A stretch of 64,000 nucleotides of DNA from positions 806,001 to 870,000 of the forward strand of contig WLWQ01000001.1 of the NCBI GenBank assembly GCA_012103535.1, given 5' to 3'. This document shows, piece after piece, positions 29,984-38,501 of the stretch. The notes below the pieces were generated by a model that had not been told where the DNA came from, ran no database searches, and saw only the letters and a list, made by a program, of their open reading frames with translations. Each line of letters begins with the position of its first letter. Position 1 is the first letter of the stretch. This DNA comes from Pseudomonadales bacterium. GTDB lineage: Bacteria > Pseudomonadota > Gammaproteobacteria > Pseudomonadales > Pseudohongiellaceae. The position numbers and the translations under genes are program-made.

Positions 29984-31078
29984 CTAGCGAATCTTGATGT
30001 ATTTGCGCAACTCCTGAGGCCTGGGTTCGCCTGCATAGATTCTGCCTTGGCTATCTACAGTAATCGATTCTGCTCCACTGCCTCCCTGGGTGATGGGTGG
30101 ATTGTCGCCGGTATCTAAAATGAAGTGATCCACCCAGGCAGTCTCAACGTCTCCAATCCTTATTCCCTTTTCCCAACCTGGATTCTGCGTCATGTCTGAT
30201 TCCGAGTCGGCAACATAGATTGTGCCGTCAGCAGAAATCCAGATATCACTGGGCATTCCAAACTGCGTCCAATGGGAGAGAAAATTGCCTTGCTGATCGA
30301 ATATGGAGATACGTTTGTTCCATCTGTCGGCGACAAACAAGCGACCATCAGGCGCCATTGCCAGTGCATGGGGGCCGAGCATCTGACCCGGTCCGTATCC
30401 GGTCTCACCGAACGCTAATTGAAAAACGCCATCGCTAGAAAATTTAACGATGCGATTGTTGCCATCCTGGTTGTGGCCATCGGCGACGAAGATATCGCCA
30501 TTCGGAGCAGTAATGACATCACTCGGTGCGGTAAAGTGATTAGTTCCGCTGCCTGATACTCCGGCTTCACCTAGTGTCATTAGCAATTCACCATTGGGTG
30601 AAAATTTAAACACCTGATGACCAAAAGCGACACCGGACGGCGATTCGCCACTTCCCGCTTCTGTAACCCAGACATTGCCCTCAGCATCCACATGCAATCC
30701 ATGGGGCCAGGCAAACAGGCGGCTACCGAACTCAGCAACTACACTACCTTGTGGATCAAATTTTAAAATTGGGTTGAGATCTGAATCATCGCAATAAGTT
30801 TGACTACCTCGCGGCGCATCGCCACCACAACGAATAATCGCCCAAAGATGTTCGCCATCCGCGTCGATGTTTACGCCGCCAGGCGAGCCCATAGGTCTGC
30901 CATCGGGTAGCGTCATCCAGGCGTTACCGATAAGACCGGGGCCACTGCCAGCCTGCAATCCGTCTGCAGGTCGATAAGGATTGCGTCCCGACTGTGCTTG
31001 AGATTCGAATGTTAGTAGAAGACTAAGCAGCGTAATGGCGAATAGCTTGCTGTTATTTTTGTATGCTCTTCTAACCAT
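29984..31078 (-). CDS. Secreted NHL-repeat propeller, peptidyl-hydroxyglycine lyase-like
   Basis: 364 residues with a signal peptide (LFAITLLSLLLTFESQAQ) and six NHL blades of the form APNGDIFVADGHN and APDGRLFVADRWNKRI. The WPHGLHVD (His126) and GPHALAMAP (His237) segments match two of the three zinc ligands of peptidyl-alpha-hydroxyglycine alpha-amidating lyase (PAL). The third, expected in the last blade, reads GAESITVD. It could therefore be a PAL-like lyase with a changed metal site or a plain binding propeller. It faces the cytochrome-quinoprotein gene across 24 bp. No good ribosome site is seen before the ATG. Confidence 0.75.
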   Translation of the reverse strand: MVRRAYKNNSKLFAITLLSLLLTFESQAQSGRNPYRPADGLQAGSGPGLIGNAWMTLPDGRPMGSPGGVNIDADGEHLWAIIRCGGDAPRGSQTYCDDSDLNPILKFDPQGSVVAEFGSRLFAWPHGLHVDAEGNVWVTEAGSGESPSGVAFGHQVFKFSPNGELLMTLGEAGVSGSGTNHFTAPSDVITAPNGDIFVADGHNQDGNNRIVKFSSDGVFQLAFGETGYGPGQMLGPHALAMAPDGRLFVADRWNKRISIFDQQGNFLSHWTQFGMPSDIWISADGTIYVADSESDMTQNPGWEKGIRIGDVETAWVDHFILDTGDNPPITQGGSGAESITVDSQGRIYAGEPRPQELRKYIKIR

Positions 31079-31095
31079 GAGGAGAACACCTCTTT

Positions 31096-31111
31096 GCTAT
31101 TAGACAATAGC
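31096..31111. repeat. Short palindrome between divergent genes
   Basis: GCTATT-AGAC-AATAGC is a perfect 6-base inverted repeat with a 4-base centre, 17 bases upstream of the NHL gene start and about 165 bases upstream of the amidohydrolase gene. It could be an operator for a dimeric regulator, but its short length allows chance. Confidence 0.25.
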
Positions 31112-31275
31112 TTCACGGTATATTCTTCTTTAACAGTTGTCTATGGCTCCAGCCGCGATTGCGAATGCGCATACAAATAGAGCTATTCACCGCAACTTTT
31201 GTCAGCAATGCCATAGACATGTGCAGTCTTCAGAGCTACTTTGCTTATTCCTGCATCACCCTGAGGTGTAAGCCA

Positions 31276-32517
31276 ATGCGCAAGATACTAATTGCTTCCA
31301 TATTTACACTTGCTGCTTCCTTTTCTTTCTATGAAATAGCCCTGGCGCAAAGCGCTGTAAATACGGCAGCGGGGCAGGAAAGCATTACAATTCGAGCCGG
31401 CTCTTTAATCGATGGCACTGGCGAAGTCCGGGAAAATGTAACCATTACAGTAGAGAACGGCAAGATTCAGCGCCTGGATAATTCTGCCGGCCCCTACACT
31501 TTCGATTTCAGTGACAAGATAGTTTTACCAGGCCTGATCGACACTCACGTTCACATCACGGCGCATTTCAATTCACAGGGTCGCTATGGTCCTGATCCTG
31601 ACCAGACTCAAGCACAAACACTGCTTTATGCTGCGGAAAACGCCTATCTGACCTTAATGGCCGGATTTACTACGATTCAGAGTGTAGGGCGTGACGATGA
31701 TAAGGACCTAAGAGATGCCATCAATCGCGGTGTACTTCCTGGCCCACGAATTCTTACATCTTTAGCACCGATTAATTTAAATTCTGGCACCCCTTCTCAA
31801 TTGGTTGAGATAGTTAGACAACGCCATGCAGATGGCGCCGATGTTATTAAGATGTTTGCCTCTGCCAGTATTCGTGATGGTGGCTCGCAAGTGATGTCTG
31901 ACGCGCAAATCCAGGCGGTTTGTAGCACTGCCAACGAAGTTGGTTTACGCACGGTTGTTCATGCCTACGGTACGGAATCAATTAGCACAGTAATAGAAGC
32001 CGGTTGTACTCAAATCGAACATGGCAATCGCTACGATGATGACATCATCGATTTAATGACTGAACGAGACACCTATTACGATCCGCATCTCGGTTTGCTC
32101 TATGCAAACTATTTTGACAACCGCGGAAAATTTATCGGTATAGGTAATTACACCGAAGAAGGTTTTGCTGCAATGGAAGAAGCCCGGGTCATCGGCTACG
32201 AAACTTTCAAGCGAACATTGGAGTTGGGTGATGTAAAAATAGTCTATGGCACCGATGCTCTCGCCGGCGCTCACGGTAGAAATATTGAAGAACTTATTTA
32301 CCGAGTGGAAGAAGGAGGACAGGATCGAATGGACGCCATCGTATCTGCCACTTCTCTAGCGGCAGAATCTTTAAACCTGGAACAAGTAATAGGAACAATT
32401 GCCGTTGGTCTTAACGCAGACATCATTGCCATCGACGACAATCCGCTGGAAGACACTGCTGCGCTACGCAATATTCGCTTTGTAATGAAAGACGGTGTTG
32501 TTTACAAAAATAATTAG
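31276..32517 (+). CDS. Secreted metal-dependent amidohydrolase (imidazolonepropionase/prolidase-like)
   Basis: About 413 residues with a signal peptide ending at IALAQ. Metal ligands are DTHVHI (His91, His93), VVHAYGTESI, QIEHGNRY and the Asp of YGTDALAGAHG, the pattern of amidohydrolase family 1 enzymes such as secreted prolidases and imidazolonepropionase relatives. The expected carboxylated Lys is likely in DVIKMFAS. The ATG at 31276 is chosen because GAGG lies nine bases upstream and the signal peptide begins there; a longer frame to 31159 adds an unlikely leader. Hydrolysis of dipeptides or cyclic amides is inferred. Confidence 0.85.
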   Translation: MRKILIASIFTLAASFSFYEIALAQSAVNTAAGQESITIRAGSLIDGTGEVRENVTITVENGKIQRLDNSAGPYTFDFSDKIVLPGLIDTHVHITAHFNSQGRYGPDPDQTQAQTLLYAAENAYLTLMAGFTTIQSVGRDDDKDLRDAINRGVLPGPRILTSLAPINLNSGTPSQLVEIVRQRHADGADVIKMFASASIRDGGSQVMSDAQIQAVCSTANEVGLRTVVHAYGTESISTVIEAGCTQIEHGNRYDDDIIDLMTERDTYYDPHLGLLYANYFDNRGKFIGIGNYTEEGFAAMEEARVIGYETFKRTLELGDVKIVYGTDALAGAHGRNIEELIYRVEEGGQDRMDAIVSATSLAAESLNLEQVIGTIAVGLNADIIAIDDNPLEDTAALRNIRFVMKDGVVYKNN

Positions 32518-32522
32518 AACTA

Positions 32523-34229
32523 CTAAAAAGATCCTTTGATCGTAAACGCCACCTGCACACTATCCACGTCAGGATCATTGCGATTAGATATTGGAAAGGC
32601 AAAATCGATATGAGCAATCCTTCCAGTGGCTGCTTTACTGGAAGCCAGACGCAAACCAAATCCAATATCTGCGAGTAAATCGTCTTCCATGCCACTGTCA
32701 ATTCCAGATTCCCATGCTCTTCCTACGTCGACAAACACAGCTCCCCCGACGCGTATGAGATTCCACAGATGAATATCGGTATAGAGTCTCTCTTCCAGGG
32801 TCAGTAAGATGCTTCGATCTCCCACTTGAAATCGATTATCAAAAGCTCGTGCACCGGTTTCACCTCCGAGTACTACCTGTCGGTGGCTGTTCAAGTTTTT
32901 TGAATACACAGCTTCAATACTGGCAAAGAACGAAGTTCGATCCGATTGTCGTAAAAAATATCTAGTCCCGTATGTGATTACCAAATCCTCGGCCTTATCC
33001 GAATCAGTATTCCACATGCCTTCCCATGTCAGGCTGTGTTGCCAGAGCATGTGATCGTCGTACAACAAAGTGTCTGAAAAATGCCCATCGATAACTAATC
33101 TATTTTGATCTGATCCAAACCGTTCGGCGGCGTAGCCGATTCGATTCATAACATTCATGCCCAGGTGCAGGTCTTCCGTACGATATATCTGATCGAGATT
33201 GAATGCGGTGGCATAGTTGTTTTCAACTGATTCGAATTTCAAATAGGGATAGGAAACTTCTTTATCCAAAGGGAATGTTGCTGGCGGTGGCAGCTCGTCA
33301 CTTCTTGCGAACTCATCTTTGCGATAACGGTATCCAACAGACCAACGCCGTGCAGAATTGTTAATCAATCCCTGGGAAAATCCATATTCGAAAGAGTAAT
33401 CCTGGATTTCGTGTTCAACTTCTGAAACATCATCACCACGGAAAAACTGTTCGTCTCGGCGTTCTTGATTTTCCAATTGCAGGGCCCAGGCGCGCCGTGA
33501 GTCTAGTGAGAAAAATGGTAAATCAATATTAAAACTTTGCGTCGAACCATCATCACTATCGATTAGCGTAGTACGATTTCGAATCCGTGTTCCCATCACG
33601 TTATTGTCTTTGTAAGTAAGCTCAGTAGATTCACGATCAGAGTCTTTACTGTCTGAGATGCCAAGCTCTTTTCCCAACCCAAACAAATTAGCTTCCCTCA
33701 ATCCAAAGCTATAAGTATTTTCTCCTCCGGATCGATCGAATGATGCACTGGGCGTAAATGACCAATTGTCTTTAGTGATCACCTCAACATCGATTTCACC
33801 ATTACATTGACTTACTGGTCGAATTGCCGCGTCGTAAAAAAAGCCCTGGGATCTTAATAAACGCGCCGATTCTTGAAGTATTCGAGAGTCGTAGCTATCT
33901 CCAACCACAAAAAGAAGTTGTTGCTCAACAGTCCTTTCCTGAGTCAGAACATGAAATCGATTGGCCCATTGAAACAGAGAGTTATCTTCGTCAGGGTTTT
34001 GCTCATCAAAAATTGGCAAGCGCGTAAAATGCACCTGGCCGATCTGGGTTCCAGTGAAATTTTCCAAATTTAAACCTTCACGCACAAACTCATAACTACC
34101 TGTTGCGGGAATAAATTGCCCGGTACAATTCTCCGCAGCAGTGCTAATTTCACTTATTCCAAGCGAGAAAATGCCAAAAGCAGCGCACAGGTAAAAGGAA
34201 TGTGATTTTAGATAACTCATTACTGGCAT
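32523..34229 (-). CDS. Omp85-superfamily outer-membrane protein (surface antigen)
   Basis: 568 residues with a signal peptide (SHSFYLCAAFGIFSLGI) and a POTRA-like region about residues 85-160 (SRILQESARLLRSQGFFYDAAIRPV, shown in part as YDAAIRPV), then a C-terminal beta-barrel of alternating strands. The barrel includes VVLGGETGARAF, close to the conserved G-x-x-x-xRG(F/Y) lid-strand motif, and ends in an aromatic residue (AFTIKGSF), the outer-membrane insertion signal. It is shorter than BamA and has fewer POTRA domains than TamA, so a role in surface-protein or lipid export is possible. It converges with the amidohydrolase gene, 5 bp apart. Confidence 0.8.
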   Translation of the reverse strand: MPVMSYLKSHSFYLCAAFGIFSLGISEISTAAENCTGQFIPATGSYEFVREGLNLENFTGTQIGQVHFTRLPIFDEQNPDEDNSLFQWANRFHVLTQERTVEQQLLFVVGDSYDSRILQESARLLRSQGFFYDAAIRPVSQCNGEIDVEVITKDNWSFTPSASFDRSGGENTYSFGLREANLFGLGKELGISDSKDSDRESTELTYKDNNVMGTRIRNRTTLIDSDDGSTQSFNIDLPFFSLDSRRAWALQLENQERRDEQFFRGDDVSEVEHEIQDYSFEYGFSQGLINNSARRWSVGYRYRKDEFARSDELPPPATFPLDKEVSYPYLKFESVENNYATAFNLDQIYRTEDLHLGMNVMNRIGYAAERFGSDQNRLVIDGHFSDTLLYDDHMLWQHSLTWEGMWNTDSDKAEDLVITYGTRYFLRQSDRTSFFASIEAVYSKNLNSHRQVVLGGETGARAFDNRFQVGDRSILLTLEERLYTDIHLWNLIRVGGAVFVDVGRAWESGIDSGMEDDLLADIGFGLRLASSKAATGRIAHIDFAFPISNRNDPDVDSVQVAFTIKGSF

Positions 34230-34264
34230 AATAAGTAAGACACTGAGAATTAAAAACAGTTTTC

Positions 34265-34924
34265 ATGAATTCCCTGTTACAACAGAGAAACATTCCCTTC
34301 CTCGCATTATTCCTTGGCTTAGTGCCTATCATTGTTATAAATCTAAATTACATGATTGCGGCTGCAGAAGAATTTGTTCCATGGTGTGTACCCTATTGGG
34401 ACAGTTGCACCTCTATTAGTGCTACCGGCCGTGAAGGCAGTGCGTTCTTCTTCTTTAAGTTAACCATGATTCCAATAGCGTTTGTGTACCTATTGTACTG
34501 GAGGGCGAGTAACAACTGGCTCATTGCTTGGGGTCACGCGGGTAAAACAATAAGCACACTCGGACTGATTGCCTCACTAGCACTACTTGTCTACACCATT
34601 GCATTGGGAGCTGTAGGTGATAACTTCCAACTAACTCGGCGCATAGGAATTATACTTTTCTTTACTTTCACCTATCTCAATCAACTTCTAATTATCTATC
34701 GCTTGTTTAGTCTCGAAATACCCGATCCTGCTAAACATATGCAACTGTCACTCAGTTTGATAACACTCGGTATTGGGATATTGACACTTATCCTCGACGC
34801 CGTACTGTTCAATTATGATGATTATGAAGACGCATTCGAATGGATTCTTGCATTGCTCTTGCATATTAACTTTGTAATCGCGTATTTTGGTTGGAAATCT
34901 ACGACTCAAGTGGCGAGCGAGTAA
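34265..34924 (+). CDS. Frag1/DRAM-like six-helix membrane protein
   Basis: 219 residues with six hydrophobic helices. The first loop, WCVPYWDSCTSISATGREGSAFFFFK, given here by its key part SISATGREG, matches the S-x-S-x-TG signature of the Frag1/DRAM/Sfk1 family. The pattern of helices is also right. Function in bacteria is not established. It starts 35 bp from the divergent Omp85 gene and ends 6 bp before the symporter gene, so it shares that transcript. Confidence 0.65.
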   Translation: MNSLLQQRNIPFLALFLGLVPIIVINLNYMIAAAEEFVPWCVPYWDSCTSISATGREGSAFFFFKLTMIPIAFVYLLYWRASNNWLIAWGHAGKTISTLGLIASLALLVYTIALGAVGDNFQLTRRIGIILFFTFTYLNQLLIIYRLFSLEIPDPAKHMQLSLSLITLGIGILTLILDAVLFNYDDYEDAFEWILALLLHINFVIAYFGWKSTTQVASE

Positions 34925-34930
34925 GACTCA

Positions 34931-36154
34931 ATGAAGATATCCGGCTCGATAAAAATACTGATTGGCTTGGCATCGGGCCTGATACTCGGCATTGCCTATT
35001 CGTCCATTGATACAACTTCGATCGCATTTCTCCCTGAGTTAATTGCACCCATAGGAACGCTGTGGGTTAATGCGATTCGCATGGTTGTTATTCCATTACT
35101 CATGTCTCTACTAATAACATCGATTGCCGGTCAAGGTAGCGGCGCTATCGTGGCTCAGCTAGGCGGAAAAACCATCGGGCTGTTCTTGTTATTTATTCTT
35201 TTTTCCTCGATTTTTGCTTTTATTGCGGCTCCGCCTTTACTAGGGTTGCTTGTTATTGATCCTCAAGCCAGCGCTACACTATTAGATGCGACCGGCTACG
35301 ATGCATCGGCTAGTAATGAGCTCCCTCCTTTCTCTGAGTGGTTTGTATCTCTGATTCCTAGCAATCCTTTCGCAGCTGCTGTGAATGGGGCGATATTGCC
35401 GCTTCTCATTTTCACGGACTTATTTGCGGTTGCTTTGCTGCGCATCGAAGAATCGCAACGGGAAATCATTGTGAAGTTTTTTAATGCCATCAAATCAGCA
35501 ATGTTCGTGCTAATTGCCTGGATAATGATGCTAGCTCCGATCGGAATCTTTGCCTTGGTGTTTCCCCTGGCGGCCACATTGGGAATTTCAGCGATTACGG
35601 TATTGGGCGGCTTTATTGTCATCGTTTGTTCACTGATTACTCTGATGATGCTGATGCTTTATCCGTTAGTGGCCTCCAAAGCCAATATACCGATGGCAAA
35701 ATTTGCTCGCACCGTTGCACCGGTACAGGCGATTGGCTTTAGCACCCGCTCATCTCTAGCCTCATTGCCGGCAACCTATGCTGCAGCTGCAGTTCTGGAA
35801 ATACCGGAAAAAGTGACTGGCATCGTATTGCCAATTGCAGTCACCCTGTTCAAATATGCTTCACCGTTGGCGAGGACGGCTGGCACCTATTTCGTCGCCA
35901 CCCTCTACGGCATCGATCTAACAGTTGTTGAATTGTTTGTGATTGCCCTAGCCATCGGCCTGCTCAGCTTTTACCCGCCTGGCATACCCAGTGACGGACT
36001 ACTAATCATGGCACCGGTTTATTTGTCATTAGGGCTGCCTATTGAAGGCATAGGAATTCTTATCGCCATAGATCTGATCGTCGATATGTTTATCACCATG
36101 GCAAATGTTACCGCTAACGTTGCCTCTTCGGCACTTATTGCCAAACAGCAGTAA
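34931..36154 (+). CDS. Dicarboxylate/amino acid:cation symporter (DAACS family)
   Basis: 407 residues with eight helices and two re-entrant loops, related to GltP/GltPh. The first re-entrant loop has the serine-rich GFSTRSSLASLPATY, here with Arg in place of the common Ser. The last helices contain SFYPPGIPSDGLLIMAPVY and a DMFITMANVTANVASS segment corresponding to the substrate-binding D-x3-R-T-x2-N. The Asp and Asn are kept, but the Arg that binds the side-chain carboxylate of aspartate is replaced (DMFITMANV). It may therefore take neutral amino acids, as ASCT/SstT relatives do; this is inferred. Confidence 0.85.
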   Translation: MKISGSIKILIGLASGLILGIAYSSIDTTSIAFLPELIAPIGTLWVNAIRMVVIPLLMSLLITSIAGQGSGAIVAQLGGKTIGLFLLFILFSSIFAFIAAPPLLGLLVIDPQASATLLDATGYDASASNELPPFSEWFVSLIPSNPFAAAVNGAILPLLIFTDLFAVALLRIEESQREIIVKFFNAIKSAMFVLIAWIMMLAPIGIFALVFPLAATLGISAITVLGGFIVIVCSLITLMMLMLYPLVASKANIPMAKFARTVAPVQAIGFSTRSSLASLPATYAAAAVLEIPEKVTGIVLPIAVTLFKYASPLARTAGTYFVATLYGIDLTVVELFVIALAIGLLSFYPPGIPSDGLLIMAPVYLSLGLPIEGIGILIAIDLIVDMFITMANVTANVASSALIAKQQ

Positions 36155-36278
36155 TCCAATCTTTTTCTAAAAAAGTGACCAGGAATTGACCCAGGTCAAG
36201 TCATAGCACCTATTCGTTCTTAGCATGAGCAGAACCATCAGGAGTTTCCTGTTGTCAGACAAATTCAATAGGTGCGAT

Positions 36279-36695
36279 ATGACTAAACATACTCTTCTCG
36301 GCATGGCTGCCATGCTTCTTTCTTTTGCAGCTTCAAACACATTGGCTGAATCGCTGGTAGATGGAACTTATCAGTCGAATGGTGACGATCGCGGCGCAGG
36401 CAAATGTACTCTTCAGGTCAAGTCCATCGAAGAGGCTCACAAATATGGCGACGAAGTCTTTGAGCTCGAATCTTCCGGCGACGGTGCCTGTGAATGGAGT
36501 GCACTAGCTATTTCCAAGAGTTTTGCCATTACCGGCGGCCTGATTACGAACGCAGGTACTTCGGCTTTCGTAAAACTGACATTTCCATTTGGCCCGGCAG
36601 GTAAACGCATCGAAGTTACATCCTTCGATGTCGATGGCTCACTAAGAAATACCGAAATTTTTACCAAGCTGGAAGAAGTGACGCTTAGCCCATAG
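36279..36695 (+). CDS. Small secreted protein of unknown function
   Basis: 138 residues beginning with a signal peptide (LLGMAAMLLSFAASNTLA). The mature protein of about 115 residues is probably a single beta-domain with one likely disulfide between GKCTLQV and GACEWSA. No family was recognised. The ATG at 36279 has AGGTG upstream and starts the signal peptide directly; the longer frame from 36225 adds 18 polar residues. Confidence 0.65.
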   Translation: MTKHTLLGMAAMLLSFAASNTLAESLVDGTYQSNGDDRGAGKCTLQVKSIEEAHKYGDEVFELESSGDGACEWSALAISKSFAITGGLITNAGTSAFVKLTFPFGPAGKRIEVTSFDVDGSLRNTEIFTKLEEVTLSP

Positions 36696-36727
36696 CTTTA
36701 TAAAAGCAGCGAAATTGTCGGAATCTG

Positions 36728-36757
36728 ATGCCATGGGGTAACATTACCTCATGGCAT
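36728..36757 (+). promoter_or_regulatory. Hairpin covering the xseA start codon
   Basis: ATGCCATGGGGTAA (36728-36741) pairs with TTACCTCATGGCAT (36744-36757) over 14 positions, with one G-U wobble and a tiny CA loop (more realistically a 4-base loop and 13 pairs). The 3' arm contains the xseA ATG (36751-36753). No Shine-Dalgarno sequence lies in the normal window. In RNA this would hide the start codon; in DNA it is an operator-like inverted repeat. Confidence 0.6.
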
Positions 36758-38154
36758 TGTTCGACTCAGAATCAGCGATTCAATCATCAGATCAACAGGA
36801 AGCAGTTCTTTCCGTCAGTAGTCTCAACAAGATGGCGAGGGGACTGCTGGAGAGCAATTTCCCGGCGGTGTCGGTAGAAGGGGAAATCTCTAACCTTGCT
36901 ACTCCCGCATCTGGCCACTGGTATCTCACCCTCAAAGACAAAAATTCTCAACTTCGCTGCGCCATGTTTGCTGGCCGCAACCGTAGGGTTCGATTCAATC
37001 CTCAAAATGGCAATCAAGTCATTGTGCGGGGCAAGTTAAGTATTTATGAAGGTCGCGGCGACTATCAGTTAATTGTCGAATCGATGGAAGAAGCTGGTGA
37101 TGGCGCCCTGCGGCGCGCCTTCGAAGAACTTAAGGCGAAGTTACAGGCAGAAGGCATATTCAATGAAGAGCATAAACAGGAAGTTTATTCTTACTATGAA
37201 CACATTGGAGTTATAACTTCCGCAACGGGTGCTGCCATTCAAGATATTCTCTCTGTATTCCAACGCCGCTTTCCTGCTACTAAAATCTCTTTATTCCCGG
37301 TTTCTGTGCAAGGAGCCGACGCACCAGTTGAAATCGTCCGCGCAATTGCACTTGCCAATAGACACCAAGAAAAATTAGGCCTGCAAGCTCTTATTGTTGG
37401 ACGAGGCGGTGGTTCGCTAGAAGATTTACAAGCATTCAATGAAGAATCGGTTGCTCGCGCCATCTTCGCCAGCACGCTACCGATTACCAGTGCAGTTGGG
37501 CATGAAATTGATTTCACCATCGCAGATTTTGTTGCAGATTTGCGAGCACCCACACCCTCTGCTGCAGCGGAGCAGATGAGCCCCGATCAAGCAGAATATT
37601 ACGCGGCCTTCTCAGCTTATAAAGCAGATTTAGCAAACCGACTTAATACAGTCCTGCGACAGGCGAGAAAAGAAGTACAGTGGTTGGCGAAGCAATTAAA
37701 GCGGCCGGATCGTCGCTTGCAGGAACATGTACAAAATCTGGACCGCCTTGAGAATCAAATGCTATTGGCTATTAAAAACCAGATTGCCTTGAATAAAGGG
37801 GAAATTAAGCGACTAGGGCAAGGAATGCTTAGTAATTCCCCGAGCAACAAAATAAAGTATCAACTGGCTCAAATAGAAAAAACTGCAAAAGATATTAATC
37901 AGTCGATTCGCAGTACCTTGCTACGGGCGCAAGGGCAACTCGCCGAGTTAAGTCGCAGTCTTTCTGCAATAAGTCCTCTCAACACTCTGGCCAGGGGCTA
38001 TAGCATTACCTATGACAGCAAAGGGCAAGTCGTGCGCTCTACTGACAAAGTAAAAATAGGAAGCTCAATTGTTTCCCGACTGAGGGTCGGAAAAATTGTA
38101 TCGACTGTAGAATCGGTAGATAGAGATGACTCTGGAAACTCAGATGCTAAGTAG
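36751..38154 (+). CDS. xseA: Exodeoxyribonuclease VII large subunit
   Basis: 467 residues, close to the E. coli length. The N-terminal OB-fold begins LSVSSLNKMARGLLE and includes VEGEISNLATPASGHWYLTLKD. The catalytic core has GVITSATGAAIQDILSVFQRR, IVGRGGGSLEDLQAFNEE and SAVGHEIDFTIADFVAD, followed by a long coiled coil (roughly 290-400) and the C-terminal SPLNTLARGYSI. With XseB it degrades single-stranded DNA into oligonucleotides during mismatch and recombination repair. The small subunit gene is not in the window. The start codon lies inside a strong hairpin. Confidence 0.96.
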   Translation: MALFDSESAIQSSDQQEAVLSVSSLNKMARGLLESNFPAVSVEGEISNLATPASGHWYLTLKDKNSQLRCAMFAGRNRRVRFNPQNGNQVIVRGKLSIYEGRGDYQLIVESMEEAGDGALRRAFEELKAKLQAEGIFNEEHKQEVYSYYEHIGVITSATGAAIQDILSVFQRRFPATKISLFPVSVQGADAPVEIVRAIALANRHQEKLGLQALIVGRGGGSLEDLQAFNEESVARAIFASTLPITSAVGHEIDFTIADFVADLRAPTPSAAAEQMSPDQAEYYAAFSAYKADLANRLNTVLRQARKEVQWLAKQLKRPDRRLQEHVQNLDRLENQMLLAIKNQIALNKGEIKRLGQGMLSNSPSNKIKYQLAQIEKTAKDINQSIRSTLLRAQGQLAELSRSLSAISPLNTLARGYSITYDSKGQVVRSTDKVKIGSSIVSRLRVGKIVSTVESVDRDDSGNSDAK

Positions 38155-38202
38155 ATCTATTCAGTTTGCTTTGTGCTGGACAACACTCTTAGTAATTGAA
38201 TA

Positions 38203-38472
38203 ATGGCAACCATAGAATTTACACCCAACCTTGCGAAACACATAGAAGTCGACTCCCTCGCGATCGATGGCAATAATCTGCGTGAGGTTTTAGACCAGGT
38301 TTGCGCAGATAATCTGCAATTAAAATCCTATCTGCTAGATGATCAAGATCGCCTGCGTAAGCACGTGACAATTTTTGTAGACAATGTGCAACTGAAAGAT
38401 CGAAACAATCTCTCAGATGCTGTTGCTCCCAATAGTTCAGTTTATATTGCTCAAGCCCTGTCCGGCGGTTAA
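38203..38472 (+). CDS. MoaD/ThiS-like ubiquitin-fold protein
   Basis: 89 residues of beta-grasp fold ending in the di-glycine tail (ALSGG) that is adenylated and thiocarboxylated in MoaD, ThiS and related sulfur carriers. LREVLDQVCADN and the VTIFVDNVQLKD strand are typical. No MoaE, E1-like or molybdopterin genes are nearby. Instead a BNR propeller gene follows 29 bp downstream, an arrangement that suggests a paired function different from molybdopterin synthesis. Confidence 0.85.
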   Translation: MATIEFTPNLAKHIEVDSLAIDGNNLREVLDQVCADNLQLKSYLLDDQDRLRKHVTIFVDNVQLKDRNNLSDAVAPNSSVYIAQALSGG

Positions 38473-38501
38473 TCTCTTCTCAAGCAAGAGAGGACAACCC
38501 T

